From positions 8,742,001 to 8,806,000 of the forward strand of contig AP026545.1 of the NCBI GenBank assembly GCA_026075535.2: a DNA stretch of 64,000 nucleotides, read 5' to 3'. The notes under the pieces are model-generated. The model did not search any database, was not told the origin of the DNA, and worked only from the letters and a program-made list of their open reading frames with translations. Origin of the DNA: Tricholoma matsutake (lineage: Eukaryota; Basidiomycota; Agaricomycetes; Agaricales; Tricholomataceae). Positions 32,400 through 45,138 of the stretch are shown one piece after another. Numbering within the stretch: position 1 is the first letter of the stretch; the number at the start of each line of letters is the position of its first letter. The position numbers and the translations under genes were made by a program.

Positions 32400-33682
32400 A
32401 ACTTGCCCACTGTGCCAGTGGTGCATTCATGGTGTGATTCTCAACACACTCACCAGGGATGCATCTGATTTCCCAGCTAGACCATCATTGGGGTGATGGG
32501 TGACAGCTACCTGATCCCCTCTGGATGAAGCTAAGTTGGGGTTCGGGCCATACAAGTTTCCTCCTGTGCAATTTTCTGTATTTGCTGGGTCGCCTCCTCT
32601 CATTCCCATTGTCATAGTTGTGGTCTCGTGCTGGTCCCTGTGGGCACTGGCTTGTTGGTATTGTCATTGGCTGGTAGCATCCATGGTCCACCAGTGGCTC
32701 GCAGAGCTGGGGGCAGGTGCTTGGTCGTCCGTCATCATTGTGGGTGGAGCTCCTCAGCTTTTAAGTGTTTCAACTTCAAAAACCAGGGTCCAGCACTGCG
32801 CATATGGAGTACTTGTGGCAGTAGTTGTCCACTCCATTCGACGACGATGATATGGGTGGAAAGAGGTCAACTTAAGATTTTGGTTGGATTTTAGCGGTTC
32901 AATGCAATCACATGATACGCTGGAAATTTACGAAATCATATGACCCGGAAAATGTGCTGGGTGGCACTGGTTAGTATACCCTGGTGATCAGTTGGACCAT
33001 CACATTGATGGATGCCACACGACTTCTCGAGATCATATGCGCAGCAGGTATCAACACCTTACCCACCCACAACCAACAAAATACAAGGACACCAGGTACG
33101 GTATTTAGATGATACGCGTATAGTACGCACCTCGAGATATAGCTCACAATCGGACCATGGATATCAGAAATGTCGGATAATCATGTGCTGAGTCCTTCAA
33201 TGCCACCGTGATACTTTCGCTAGTTCCATGCTACTTCAAGTTCACTCCAGATTTAGATCAGATACCCGGATCCAAACCCATATGATCGATCGTTGGTTAC
33301 AGTGTGGCTCTTGCAAGCATGCGCCCACTCTCCACTGATGACCATCGCATATGGCTTGCATTAGCACCTGAGCCATGCACTCTGGATAAGGACTTCTCGA
33401 ACAAAACAATTCGCAGATGCCATCCAGGTCGTTTGACCATGTACTCCTTTCAAGTTGCTACCTGTCCAAATGTGTATAGTTCTCCTAACGACAGGGTCAG
33501 CGCACTCTCATCTCGAGCTTCTTTGGTTCGCATGGGTCGAACATAAGTATGTGCATGACTTCTAAAACTCCCCTGTGTCGTGAAGCCTGTTTTGGGACAA
33601 GGTACGAGATCGCGTTTGAACCACTTAAAAACAACTCACCTTTCAGAAGCCATTGTAACGTCTACACCGACTTCGGATCAGG
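32400..33682. other. Intergenic region upstream of GH30
   Basis: No gene recognised. The left part carries the terminal motif shared with 4215-4245; from about 33000 onward CpG dinucleotides become frequent, unlike the transposon-rich sequence to the left. The promoter of the GH30 gene is expected in the last few hundred bases. Confidence 0.35.
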
Positions 33683-36143
33683 ATGAGAGCCTTGTGCATC
33701 ATTTCCCTCTTCCTATTCGTACACTCGATTGCTTCACAGCAGATATGGGATATTGTGAGATGTGTTGTATTCTTTACTACTGTCCATCTCCTTATAATTC
33801 CCTCAGTGGCAAACGACCTGGGATCGTAGCAAACTCCTCACGCGTCTGCCCCAATCTTCGCCGATCAATTTCGTTACTCCGGGCCCCATCGGTAGCGCCA
33901 ATATCGAGGTGCTGGATACCCAGCTGAACCAAAATATTGATGGCTTCGGCTCTACGCTTAGTAATATTGATAACGTTGTATTCTTTCGTCTGTTTGATGA
34001 CCGCCCCCACAGCGGATTCATCGGCTCTCACCCTGATTAATCTCAAGGTATGAGTTCTAAATCTATGCCCTTGCAACTCTCAGGATAGACCGTACCCTGT
34101 AGAACACAAATCCTACAAACTACAATAATTTGCTTAGACAAATGTTCGACGCAACTGATGGTGCTGCCACCGCTGGATTGAATTATATCAGACTGCCGAT
34201 TGGCGCCTCTGATTTTTCCCCATATTGCAAGTATTTTGATCAACGTATATCTCGATTTGTTTTCTAATGTGCGCTTCGTGCATTAGCGTACAGTTGGGAC
34301 GACTCACCCGGTGATACTTCGTTCAGTTATTTCAGCGTCACCGCACCTTCCTATGTATTTTCTGTTCTCCAGGACATCCGGGCGATCAATAACAGAATAA
34401 AAGTTCATATTCTTCCTTGGTCTCCGGTATGTTGCGTTCATCAGAACTGGCATCTTATATTAATAGGCAACTCGTAATCACAGCCCGGCTGGATGAAGAC
34501 AACTGGAGTTATGACGGGTGGCTCTCTGGCCTCCCAATATGTCAGCATCTGTACGTTCAACGATCCTCTTTGTGCCACGAACTTACGATGATGTAAAAAT
34601 TTGGTCATCAGATTCTACTTACCTGTTGAAAGCGGTTCAGGGTGTACAAAACCAAGGAATCTCCGTCTATGCTATCTCGACGCAAGCAAGTCGAATCATT
34701 ATAATCTTGAGACGCTTTCTAACTTCGTATAGAATGAACCTCAGAACAACAATCCCACTTACCCTACCTGCACAATGACGCCCCAAATAGAAGGGCAGAT
34801 AGGAACCTCACTCCGCACTCTGCTCGACAACAATGGACTGTCGAATGTGAAGATCGTTGGCTACGAGGTATGACACCTTCGAAATATGCAGCTCAGGCAT
34901 CCGATTGATGGTCAAAGCATAACTGGGATACCGCTGGTGCATATCCCATTACACTGGTATGTATCATCTAGCCCAGCAAATTCTATTCCTGACTAATGCA
35001 CTCCAGATGCAAGATGCTGGAAACGCGTTCTCGGGTGTAGCCTTTCACTGTTATGGTGGTGATGTTACTCAGCAAGATACCTTCCACAATGCTTACCCCA
35101 GCAAGGTATGATATTCTTGCTGTTATAGACCTCTTGTTGACAGGTTGCTCTCAAGGAAATTTATTTCACGGAATGTTCAGGAACTTTTGGAACAGATTGG
35201 TGGTCGGATATGAAAGTACGAAATTCCGCTTTACTGATCGAGTCTTCGCTCATCGAATACCAGTGGTATATGGATAAACTGTATGCTCGATGATCATCCT
35301 AGGACATGCTCATTAATCGGACTCCCGTAGCTTCGTTGGAAGTCTCGAGCATAACGCAAGAAATGTAAGATGTTCTCCGTGCACCATATACTTCTTCATC
35401 CATTTTTCACGTTTAGGCGCTGATGTGGAATTTCGCACTGGATGGTAGTGGGAATCCGAAGCTTCCAAGTACCAACAGCTGTGGCGGTCCCGGATGCCGA
35501 CCCTTAATCACCGTCAATAGCGACGGAAGCTTCAGCCCTAACCAGGAATGTACGCCCTCAGTCATGCATGCTCTCTTATGCAGTCTTACATCTTGCGTAG
35601 TTTGGGCTATGGCGCAGGCATCAAGAGCGATTGTTCCGAAGGATCCTGGAGGCCCATTCGGCCAACGTATTGGTGTTTCAGTCACTGGTTCGCTCAACTG
35701 GGCTTTGCGAGTAGGAGCATATGTCGCTGGACGGACATCAACTCAGCCTCCACGTTATTCGCTGGTAGTTCTGAACTGTGTGTAACTCTCCAAAACTCGG
35801 AATTGCATTTTATGCAATGTGCAGGGTATGATAACGCTTCGACAACCTGGAACCCAGTCCCAGTGACTACCACAATCTTGTTCAGGGGTATGCAGGTAAG
35901 CAACCTTAGTAATAAGGCCAGGTCAATACCGTATTTTTCATTTCCCTTCACATTCTTTAGGCCACGATCACTTTCCCAGTTGGCATCACGACTATTTGGT
36001 GGTTTGCGCCTGCTCCGGGTATCATGCTCTCGGAGAGCGCTCTCCGCATCAATAGCACCACCATTGTCCCAGGCGATTGGTCGAGTGCAAAGACTGCTCA
36101 AATTGTGATGCAAGTAAACGGTACCACACACATTGACTTGTAA
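33683..36143 (+). CDS. Secreted glycoside hydrolase family 30
   Basis: Starts MRALCIISLFLFVHSIASQQ, a signal peptide, followed across an intron (33755-33806) by WQTTWDRSKLLTRLPQSSP. Further exons give IDGFG, LTDSSALTLINLK, FDATDGAATAGLNYIRLPIG, PGWMKTTGVMTGGSLASQYV, YAISTQ then NEPQ (acid/base Glu, codon 34736-34738), IYFTECSGTFGTDWWSD (nucleophile Glu, codon 35171-35173) and FGQRIGVSVTGSLNWALRVG, ending THIDL with TAA at 36141-36143. At least a dozen short introns keep one frame with no stops; two appear to be GC-AG (34227-34286 and 34686-34732). GH30 enzymes act on beta-1,6-linked glucans or galactans or related glycosides; the substrate cannot be chosen here. It lies outside all transposons and keeps normal CpG content, so it is probably an active cell-wall or nutritional enzyme gene. 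Confidence 0.9.
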
Positions 36144-37560
36144 GTTGATAAAGACACATGTTAATTCATCTGTATATCTACTGGAGAAAGTCGGGGGAAT
36201 AATATTATGTAACATTAGTACTTGATGCATTGATGAGCGATTCCGAGTTCTCAGTATTGAGGACTCGGTCTTATACCAATGAGCCCTGCAAAAAAAACGA
36301 GTCAGCATCTATTCGTGCGCTGATACTAGTAGCCGGGCGGAGTCTAAATATTACCAGCGCTTGGAGTTTGGACCATTCTCCATCTGAAACGTGCAGTGTG
36401 CTATATTTGACATATGACGTTTCCCTCCATCTAGGCCGCGTGGAGGGGTCAAAGCTGACCCGGACACTGTAAAACCACTTTTTGTTGACCAAATTGCCTT
36501 GATTTTGATTTTGATGAAAATTAGACAGTCAGAACGAACTCAAGGAGGGTGCTTTGGTGCTGTTCAAATTGTCCTCGAGGTCGATTGTGCATTATGTAAC
36601 CCCCTGGAGCAAAGGTTTATGTTGGCGCTTGCGTCGACCACTGTCTATCACACTGGTCTGAAATTCATGCCGGATTGCACTTCGGCCCGGTGTTGCCACA
36701 ACAAGATGCTCTGTCAGCAGCTCTGTAACGGACACAGATGTCGTCGTAAAAGCGGGTTCCGAGGGTAAGGAGCATTTTCGTAGGCCTCTGCGCCACCTCA
36801 TGATCTCGTGACTAGCTTCACTATCCACGGGCGGTTTCCCCCTTTTCGCATGGTCTGTGCTTCGGTGCTAGGGGCTAGCAGATGCCGGGGTATAAGACAG
36901 TCAAAGTGTGATTAGGGGACTCCTGTGTTGCTTCTTTCTGCCATCACTCGCAAGCAACACACGTAAGCGCTTCGCGCTCATATTGCCACTAGTTTCTTAC
37001 TTTAACAGTATTGTTATCTAAAGGCTTTGCCTATCCGAATAGTAACAATCACTCGCATCGTAAGAACTCCCGCAATTCTTTTCAGGCTGATCTCATCTAG
37101 AACATCACTTTCAGGATTCATCTGGTTTACTGTTATAACTTTGCTATTCTACCCAGTTGAATCTTCTTGTGAGCAGATATCTTCGTCCATTTCTATCTGA
37201 GGTCCCTGACACAGTCACATGACATTTACAGGCTTCATCAAACTGTTTAGTAAACGTTTGATTTTCTTGGCCCACCCTTTCCTCCCTTTTGATTGTAGGC
37301 TTGTGTATGTAACTGTATTATCTCTGTATGTAACATAGCAAAATGGTCTCTGTCTGCTAGTATGTAACTAGAGTCTTGTACTTTGTTTGTAGGTATAGCA
37401 CACCCGCTCCCTCACATATTTTATTTGGGGTCCGTCTAGGCAGATCTCAGTTTTCCGCTACTACTCCTTCACTCTGAGCCAGCAGCAGAGGCAATATAAC
37501 CTATGTACCACATACTCTACATCTGGTCAAGATTCAAGAATGTTTGCCTCAATGTATTTG
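36144..37560. other. Intergenic region, no gene recognised
   Basis: Between two convergent genes (GH30 plus strand, F-box minus strand). Contains only short frames, and a stretch with pyrimidine tracts and TATGTAAC repeats near 37300-37390 that could be 3' untranslated sequence. Nothing coding is supported. Confidence 0.4.
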
Positions 37561-39101
37561 TCATTTGCTCGGGTTCTGAACCTTTACTCTGCTAAGGACT
37601 TCGAAGTAGTCCTTGTCTGGATGGTCCATGTTGTGACAGATGGTGATATGAAGGTGATGGAACTGGGCAGACAGCTTTTTACGCTCCTTCTCATAGTACT
37701 CATTTATCATGTTTCTGATCAGAAACTTCAGTGTAGGCCAGATGAGGGCGGACCTTTCATTTTCTTCATCACTGGTTGAAGTGCACTTGTCCCGTTCATC
37801 ACCATGTGAAGTCTCTTCCATCCGCCACTCTGGATATATCAGCAGCACTCTCTCCAACATAGGAAGCCATACATGGGCAACCATATCCACAATACCAATA
37901 TCCATGATGAGTGCAAGTCTCGTTACTCTGGCCCATTCTATATTTGGAGATGATGAAGCTGAGTGGATTCCATGGACGCCAATGGTGACCCACTCAAGTT
38001 TCGGGTAATGGACAATAAAGTTGTCCCATGTCCAACTCCATGAGTCCAGCTCCATGTTCTTTGTGACGTAACAAGGGGTGCACAGCATGAGTTCTTTTAC
38101 ATTTGCCCCAAAGGAGCTTGAGGTGAAATCGATGGTGCATGTATCACATATGAACATGTTGCACCTTTTGAGATTGGGCATGTCTAGTTTTATGACAGGA
38201 TTAGAGTGTGGAACATGATATGCGCTCATTGTGCACAGCCCAAAAGTGACTAAGTTTGGAAAATGAAGGCTGTCAACACCGTCCAGCCAAGATATCTTTA
38301 GCGAGAGGCCGAGGTGCATTAATCCTGCCACTATGGCATCAAAATCATTGAACAGTGACTTTGGATGTAGCAGTGCATGTTGGAGAGAGTATTGCGAGAG
38401 GTCTCCACCAACCAAACATCCCCATCGACATCCTACAAGCAGGAAGTTCAGCTTTAGTTCCCTCAGCTGAGGAGGGTCTTCCACATGCACGACCAATATG
38501 TTGCTGCTGGTAATTGATAATGTCTGTAGCTGTGGCATGCATATTATAAATTGGGTGTCTGATGTGGCCTCCTGTATGCAGAATTGCGAGGAATAGCAGT
38601 GTGTTGCGGTTTTGATATCATTCAGCTTTAGTTGCAGACAATTTAGGGTTGGGAACATGGGCAGGTCCAGCTTGTGAGTGGAGTTGGAGGCTAGGCTTAT
38701 GCTCAGTGAATGGAGAGATCCAGTGATGTGGGCATGTTTCAGCCCAGTGAACACATGACATATATCCTCAGGTACTGACAAGCATTGTGTGAAACTCATT
38801 GTGAGCGTGTTAGGGAGTGGTGCTGCAGACTGAAGTGTGTTCATGTGCTCTTCCCATGTCCTAAACACAGTAGAGGTTTCCCTGATGTCAGGTGGGAGAC
38901 CACGGTACATCTGTCCTTTGAATTTGATGTTAAAGACTTGGTAGGGGTTGTGATCTTTTCAGATAGCAGGTCACAAAATTGGGCACTGGTGTGTCGAAGA
39001 GCAAGCCAATCCTCATGAATGCTCTGCTCATTGGTCTGTGAAGGTCTGTCATCTAAACGACAGTGTATGATTTTTGACAGTAGCTCTGGTGGGAACATCA
39101 C
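37561..39101 (-). pseudogene. F-box/leucine-rich-repeat-like protein with a frameshift
   Basis: The N-terminus MMFPPELLSKIIHCRLDD with DWLALRHTSAQFCDLLSE fits the F-box pattern of basidiomycete proteins. After about residue 50 the reading moves one frame, and VFNIKFKGQMYRGLPPDIRE continues into a 449-codon frame with irregular leucine-rich repeats (LPMFPTLNCLQLKLNDI, LRELKLNFLLVG, FPNLVTFGLCTM, LDMPNLKRCNMFIC, YPKLEWVTIGVHG), ending VKVQNPSK. The shift is near 38950-38963 (GATCTTTTCAGA on the plus strand); no intron there restores the frame. F-box proteins bring substrates to SCF ubiquitin ligases; the target is unknown. A sequencing error would make it intact. Confidence 0.7.
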
Positions 39102-39775
39102 CAGTGGGTCATATGCGGCAGCCAGGATGACAACTGCATGCTCTTTAGGAACCAGTGCCTGGCATTGCCTTATTTTTCCTGTGCTCTTTTAGTTGTTCAG
39201 CAACTCCCATGGTGATATAAAGTGCCATGCTTCAAATTGTGGACATGTTTGTCTATCTCCATTTGCTACTGCCTCTTGCAATCATATTCTTACCCCCTTG
39301 CACAACTCTTAAAACTCTCATCTCGGCCAAACATTGTTGCACCCTCCTTTGCCTTTGATCCTTTGTGCATATGCCATCACCCTCAACTGATGATGAAATA
39401 ACTTAGTCAATGTCCATGTCAGGCATACCATATATCTTCCCATACCTGTCTCAATTACAAGGGATTGTTGAATTATCAATCTGCAGCTGTTGCATTGTCA
39501 TTATTATGTCTTGAATGGTTACAGCTGTGATGTAGTAGTGCTACCAAGTCAATCTGTCTTCTGGCATTGTGCCATGTGTTTTTCAACCTGCATCTGCTCC
39601 ACCTCAGGCTCTTCCTCACCATCTATGTACTCTCCATAGCCCACCCATCGCTTCAAAGTTACTTTTCAGATTGGTTCAGGTTCGCACATTCTGTTTTTCA
39701 ATGCTTCCTGTATGTTCAATGATTAGCTGGCATGTTTATAGACAGCTGTCATTTTTACCTGGCTGAAATGTGTGT
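39102..39775. other. Upstream of F-box gene, no gene recognised
   Basis: A/T-rich sequence with short unrelated frames. Nothing supported. Confidence 0.3.
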
Positions 39776-40910
39776 CCAGTAATGCAATTGAGTGCAATAT
39801 GACTATCATCTTGTGCTTGTCATCCTTCAACAGTATGACAATGAATGAAACTTGGGCCTCGACAATGTCCCCTACCCAAAAGATTTGTGGGTTCACTGCT
39901 TCAATGCTTCACAGCTTGCTCGTCAGTGTCATTATCTGTCCCAGTGTAAGTATATCGCTCTTACCTTTTTGTGCCCTTTGTACCACTCTTATGTACCTGA
40001 TAATAGTCCACTTGGTTTTCTTTGCCATGAAAAAACCCATCCTTCTTCAGCTTTTCAAGGATGCCACGAGGATCAACTAATGGCGACATAGGGACAGGCT
40101 GCATTTCCAGCACATTGCATTTTGATGTGAGATATCTGTTTGATGCTTCAATCACCCTGCCATGCACTGTGGGGGATGATGTTAAGGCCCAAGTTTCAAG
40201 CGAGGTGTCTTCTATGTTCCAATCAAACATGCCATATATCTCTTGGGCAGCACATATTGCACTTTCGAACATAGCTGTTCCGAAACTGACCAACATAACA
40301 CCTTGACAAAGGTAGTGTGCTTGTGATGATGTTCTTGTTGCAATGAATTTGTAATTTCTCTATGCCAAATCTTTTCAGTGCGCACCTTGTTTTTTCTGTC
40401 ACGGGAGGTAGATTCTTGGCTGACAACACTCCTTGGATGGTGAACACCGCTTCCTCGGCAACATTGTTGTTGGAATCCATTTGCACCAGTCTCAATGTTG
40501 GGGGTCCCTGGCAACAATCAACTTCTTTTTGTGCCACTGCTTATCCTGCATGATGTGGGTGTTATGCTTACCACAATCCTGAATGTAGACTCACCTTTGT
40601 CAAGTTGGCCAACCGCCGATCTGTTACTTCTTCATTTTTGGCAGCGCTTTTCTCCAGGGCTTCAACTGCATGAGTAAGTAGTTAGTGTTTCATAAGGTGT
40701 CATTTTTTTCAAGCGCTCACCTGCTCCTGCACTGTTGTAGAATTTGTCCATTTTGAACATATGAGTGTAAAAATGTGTGCAATTGCTCGTATCTGTGAGG
40801 GAGGTTTTCACTTCTTTGATTATATCAGCTGCCCCCCCCCCCCCCCCCCTGACTCTGTAATCCTTCTTGGAGCCAATGAATGATTGTACAGTAGGTGACC
40901 TTCTTGTCAT
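39776..40910 (-). pseudogene. Uncharacterised agaricomycete gene remnant
   Basis: Minus-strand exons include HFYTHMFKMDKFYNSAGAG, QGPPTLRLVQMDSNNNVAEE, EMQPVPMSPLVDPRGILEKL with KKDGFFHGKENQVDYYQV, and VNPQIFWVGDIVEAQVSFIV with KDDKHKMIVILHSIALLD. This matches a family of unknown function found in many mushroom genomes. Frames change between blocks; some changes have GT...AG support, others do not. An 18-base C run at 40832-40849 lies inside the first block and breaks it. Confidence 0.5.
40832..40849 (+). repeat. Poly-C tract (18)
   Basis: Uninterrupted run of 18 C inside the minus-strand gene remnant at 39776-40910. Similar runs at 43194-43209 (16) and 46024-46042 (19). Length is probably unstable or poorly assembled. 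Confidence 0.9.
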
Positions 40911-41089
40911 TTAATTTGGTAGCATTATTATTGAGCCTTTTTTCAGACTGTTAGGACAACCACATATATGTTTTGCTATGCGACCCGCCACCTGTAGCCA
41001 TTTGCATTCTGTTTTTGCAGTTGTACTGATGTTTGTCCTCCTGTTCGCAGTAATCTGATGGGATACCATTCAGACCAATTTCACTATCC

Positions 41090-44000
41090 TACCATATGAA
41101 AGGCAAATGCATTCTTGGCTGTAGGTACCATCCATGGCATTCAATGTGTTTCAAGCATGGATTGCATTTGGAATTCCGAGGTCTGTTTCCTGCTGGCTGT
41201 TGCCTATCTGTGGTCAACAAAGCTGTAGGTATTGCCCACAGAATTCGACGTGTTCTAATGTGGAGCATGGAGTTGCATTTGGAATTGCAACATCTGTTTC
41301 CTGCTGCCTGTTGCCTGTCTGTGGCCAGGAGATGAGGTACGTGACATGATGTTCTTTATGTGATCTGCATCATTCTTTCATGCTTGGTTCCATCAGGTTG
41401 TGAGCTGGTGGATCCAACAGGCAGCCATGTCCGAGTTGGGACCCTGTGCAGCACCATACTACAACTCAAATGATGAATGCATGTAGGCTTTGCTCGTTGC
41501 TCTGAACAGGCCTCCTTCATCTGTCCCAGTTGACAGGCCTTTCCACTGATTTCTGCTGTTGGTTTCTCACCTTGAGGAACACTGCAGAGCCCCGATTAAT
41601 GAATGTGCTTCTGAGCTGTCATCCTCCTCAAATCACATGGTATCGTGGAGTTGCATGTACACATAGATGTCTATTTTATTTGTCTGCTAATATAGTGTCT
41701 GCTGCCATTAGGTTTGTGATGATTTGTATTCTGCCCTTTTTTTGTTGCTCATCTCTTGATGTCTTGGACAGTCCTGCTAAAGCTTTGGTAGCTGAAAAAC
41801 AGTGTGGACCCTTGCTCCTGCTAAACCTGTTCTTACTTTTGATTTAGCAGAATCACTGCTACGAATGCAGTCAAAGTGAGCTTATTTATTTTCTGTTGTG
41901 TAGAAACCTGCTCATTGTATGGTTGTAGGCAAAAGATGGTTGTACAGTCCAATGATTCTGAAGTGTACACATTTCATGTTTGTTTATTGAAATTATATTC
42001 TACCTTCACTGTTATAGTGAAATCATAGAAGTGTCAACCACAAGCAAGAGAAAGCGCACGTATGTAGCCTCAATTATGTTTTATACATGCCACTTGACTT
42101 ATTTGTGGCTGGGTGGTCATCGAATCTGACAGTGTGCACTTGGAAAAATGTCATGCATCGCCAAACCCACCACCTGGGTCACAGACATATGAAGACCTTC
42201 CTGCCATTTCCATGTCGTACATGCTTTTAGTCCGGTATTGTTCTGTCTTACCACCTCATTTTTTTTTAATGGAGGTCTTGTTCTCACCACTATGGATGCC
42301 ATTAGTGTTTTAAGGTTCAGTTCAGTCCAGTTTTCTGACCTCTAAGAGGGTTAACTGGTCTAGACCAGTACCCCAAGTCAGTTGGACCGTAACCAAACTG
42401 ATTAGGACCAGTCCTAATCGGTTCAGTATACCGGTTTAGACCAGTTTCAACTGGTTTTTGACTCTAAATAAATTGTAGTATATGAAAGACTGAAAGAAAA
42501 AGAATGAGATAATAAAAATAGCCCCATGATCTTGCTTTTGTAGTGAGGGTGTGGGGTCATTGTCCTGTGCCATTGAAACCCCTGCGATGAGGCATGGACA
42601 TCTTTTTCAGCAAATTTCTATCAAATATCATGAAAAATAACAGTAAAAAATGCAGGAATACTTTTTGATGACATTGCAGGAAAGACCCACAAGTCATGGT
42701 GACATGACTGGCAGGTTTACCCCCTGCAATGAGATGCAAACATCTTTTTCAGTAATTTCCTCTCAAATATCATAAAAATAACAGTAAAAATGCAGGGGTA
42801 CTTTTTAATCGGGGAAAACCCGTGCCTCATGGTGACATGACTTGCGGGTTTACCCCATGTGATGAGGTGTGGACATTGAACCATGTACAATTACTGTAAC
42901 ATATATAAACCCCACCAATTTTCATGACATCTCCCCTAATAGTTAGTCTCTTGTATATAATATGTACATTAGTTCATATGTAATGCAAAAAGACCGGTTG
43001 TAACTGGATCAACCCAGTTTTACAATGGTTTTCGTATGTTTCCAAAACAAGTGAACTGTTAACTGAACCGATGGTTTTGGTTAATCATTTTTTCAGAAAA
43101 GTTGCATGGACTGAACTGTGGACCACGGTTCAGTCTGGTTTAGTCTTCGGTCCTATGGACTGAACCTTTAAACACTAGATGCCATTGCTGGAACCCCCCC
43201 CCCCCCCCCTATGTTCAGTTCACAAGATTCTGTCACTAGCTCTGGTGCTGTGGTCAGGGAATGCGTGAGGTACATTATTGATATTTGGTCTGTTGCCTTC
43301 GTGGCTGTGCTCACTTGAGGCTCTGTTTGATACAGTGAAATGACTGATAAGCAATCTGTCACCCGTCCCGAGTATGTGTGCAGTCAATTATCCTTGTGTC
43401 ATCACTCATTTTATCTAGACATCTGAAAATAAAGACTGAGAAGGCCCACTATGCAGAAACTGTTGAGCCAGTCAGTTCCACTCAGTGGGCATCCTGTCTT
43501 GTTTGTTTCCACTTTTTGTTCATTGATTTCTGTGCAGTGAAAGCTCTCTTGTAAAATGTAAGAGCAAGCCCAAAGAACCAGTTCAGTCTGCATTGGAAGC
43601 ACCTCTGGCTCCTTCGCTGTGTGTATTCATTGCACCTCTCCTTTCAAAGTTGATTTACTGTTCTACTTAGTATGGCACGCAGTGTGGGCCATGTATCAAA
43701 TAAATCTGGTGCCAAGGTTGTTTGTTCTGTGACTCCAGAATTAACAGATAGCAAATGGCTGGCTACTCCCCCATAAGTCTTTCCTCTTTGCTCTCAAAAT
43801 ATGTACTCATGATTCTTTATAGAAATGAAATTGAACTCAATGACGGCAATCTTGTGGATGACAATGCTTTGAGTGACCTGGGACCTGTTCTGCAGGATGT
43901 TCCTGAAGATGAAGATGACACAGGCGATGTCACACCAGACCCAGCACATGGGCATGACAGCCAGGAGCCAACCACTGACACCGTGTATGTGAAATATCCC

Positions 44001-45138
44001 TGCGATTGATGTGCCGTCTCACTCATCAACTTTATAGCTGTGATGAAGAGGACCCGGCAGTGTATGTTATGCTGAAAAGCATCCAAGACCCTGTGCTCAC
44101 CCCTATCTATAAAAATCTTCCTGATCTTGGGTATGTGTCCTTGTTTGCTAGGTTGCCCCCTCATCACTTAATATGTTCACCAGCATTTTGGGTGTAGTTA
44201 CCCTCGAAGATATACAGAGTCATGTTGGAACTGAAGCTATCTTGTAAGTTGTGTTCTTAGTGTGTTGTTTGTTTTACATGTTCATGTCCCCATGCAGACA
44301 ATTGCTCTGTGCCTTACTTTTCATGAAGTCTGGCTTCTTTGTCAATCCTGCCTGTGCATCTCCCAACCTGTTTGTTGCAGAGTCGGGTCGTCTCAAGTTA
44401 AAAGATCTGTCATCTGTTGCTGTGTGTATTATGACCAGTATTATTACTGAATGTGCAATAATATCCAAGGGTTTTTCTGGTTCACCAGACAATGTGAAAA
44501 TGGTTCATAAAGTTTCACTCGCCCCATTTTGTCAAGACTTTCATTGTGATACTACCCTGTGGGGTATGGTCCTGGAATTGTATTCCATGTCTTGTGCCAT
44601 TTCTGCTGAAGGTTTGTCATTCACAATGAAGCCCAAGTCTGGGTTGTTTGGATCCTCATCCTGTAAGTCTGCCCTTCATCTTTTCGTGGCTGTCTTATTG
44701 TATGTTCCACAGGTGGTTCCGCACCATCTTCTCCCCAAAAGGGGGGTTCAGATGCTTTAACTGTGATGCACAGCCCAGGTCCTGCACATCGACCAGACAA
44801 CTACGTTATGACCTGTACCTTTGATCAGCGCAGTACTTGATAATTCTATGTTCTATCTTATTCTTGTGTTAACACTGGCTGCTTGTGTAGTCCCTATCTA
44901 TGATGGTCATTCTGTCAAAGGGGCCAAAATGTTCACATTCTTGGATGCAGACTTTGCCAAGCTCACCAGCTGGCCACTGTATGAGTGGGGTCTCCAAGAC
45001 CTTCCTTATGATGCTGTTGTGTCTGTCGGCTACACCTTGAACACATTTGGTGGTGAAGGTTCTCATGGCCCAACCAGTCTGTCTACCAACCTTCATTTTG
45101 TTGTCTTGCTGGCCCTCCCTCTTGCTTCCGAAGATTAG
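41090..45138 (+). pseudogene. Uncharacterised intron-dense gene, interrupted by element E2
   Basis: The plus strand shows many short exon-like blocks separated by GT...AG intervals of 45-60 bp. Recognisable stretches: DGNLVDDNALSDLGPVLQDV, DEEDPAVYVMLKSIQDPVLT, PIYKNLPDLG, and a C-terminal exon VVPIYDGHSVKGAKMFTFLD with LTSWPLYEWGLQDLPYDAVV and LSTNLHFVVLLALP, ending at 45138. The last two resemble the C-terminus of a common agaricomycete protein family without known function. A tandem duplication of about 110 bp (41130-41220 and 41244-41335) repeats a Leu/Cys-rich block. The 5' boundary is uncertain, and the insertion at 42303 plus several unexplained frame changes suggest decay. Confidence 0.4.
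42303..43177. mobile_element. Non-autonomous hAT-like element E2 (875 bp)
   Basis: Perfect 8-bp target duplication GATGCCAT (42295-42302 and 43178-43185). Ends TAGTGTTTTAAGGTTCAG and inverse TAGTGTTTAAAGGTTCAG. Subterminal palindrome TTAGGACCAGTCCTAA near 42402 and several GACCAGT/ACTGGTC motifs. The interior is a ~142-bp tandem duplication (units near 42580 and 42720, partial third), unlike the interior of E1 and E3. No coding capacity. Confidence 0.88.

Noticed and set aside
32427..32894. Short frames on both strands near 32.5-32.9 kb
   Set aside because: No family similarity, no splice continuity, and overlapping frames on opposite strands; nothing coding can be supported.
35694..36308. 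204-codon minus-strand frame
   Set aside because: Lies antisense to GH30 exons that have clear family similarity; no independent support.
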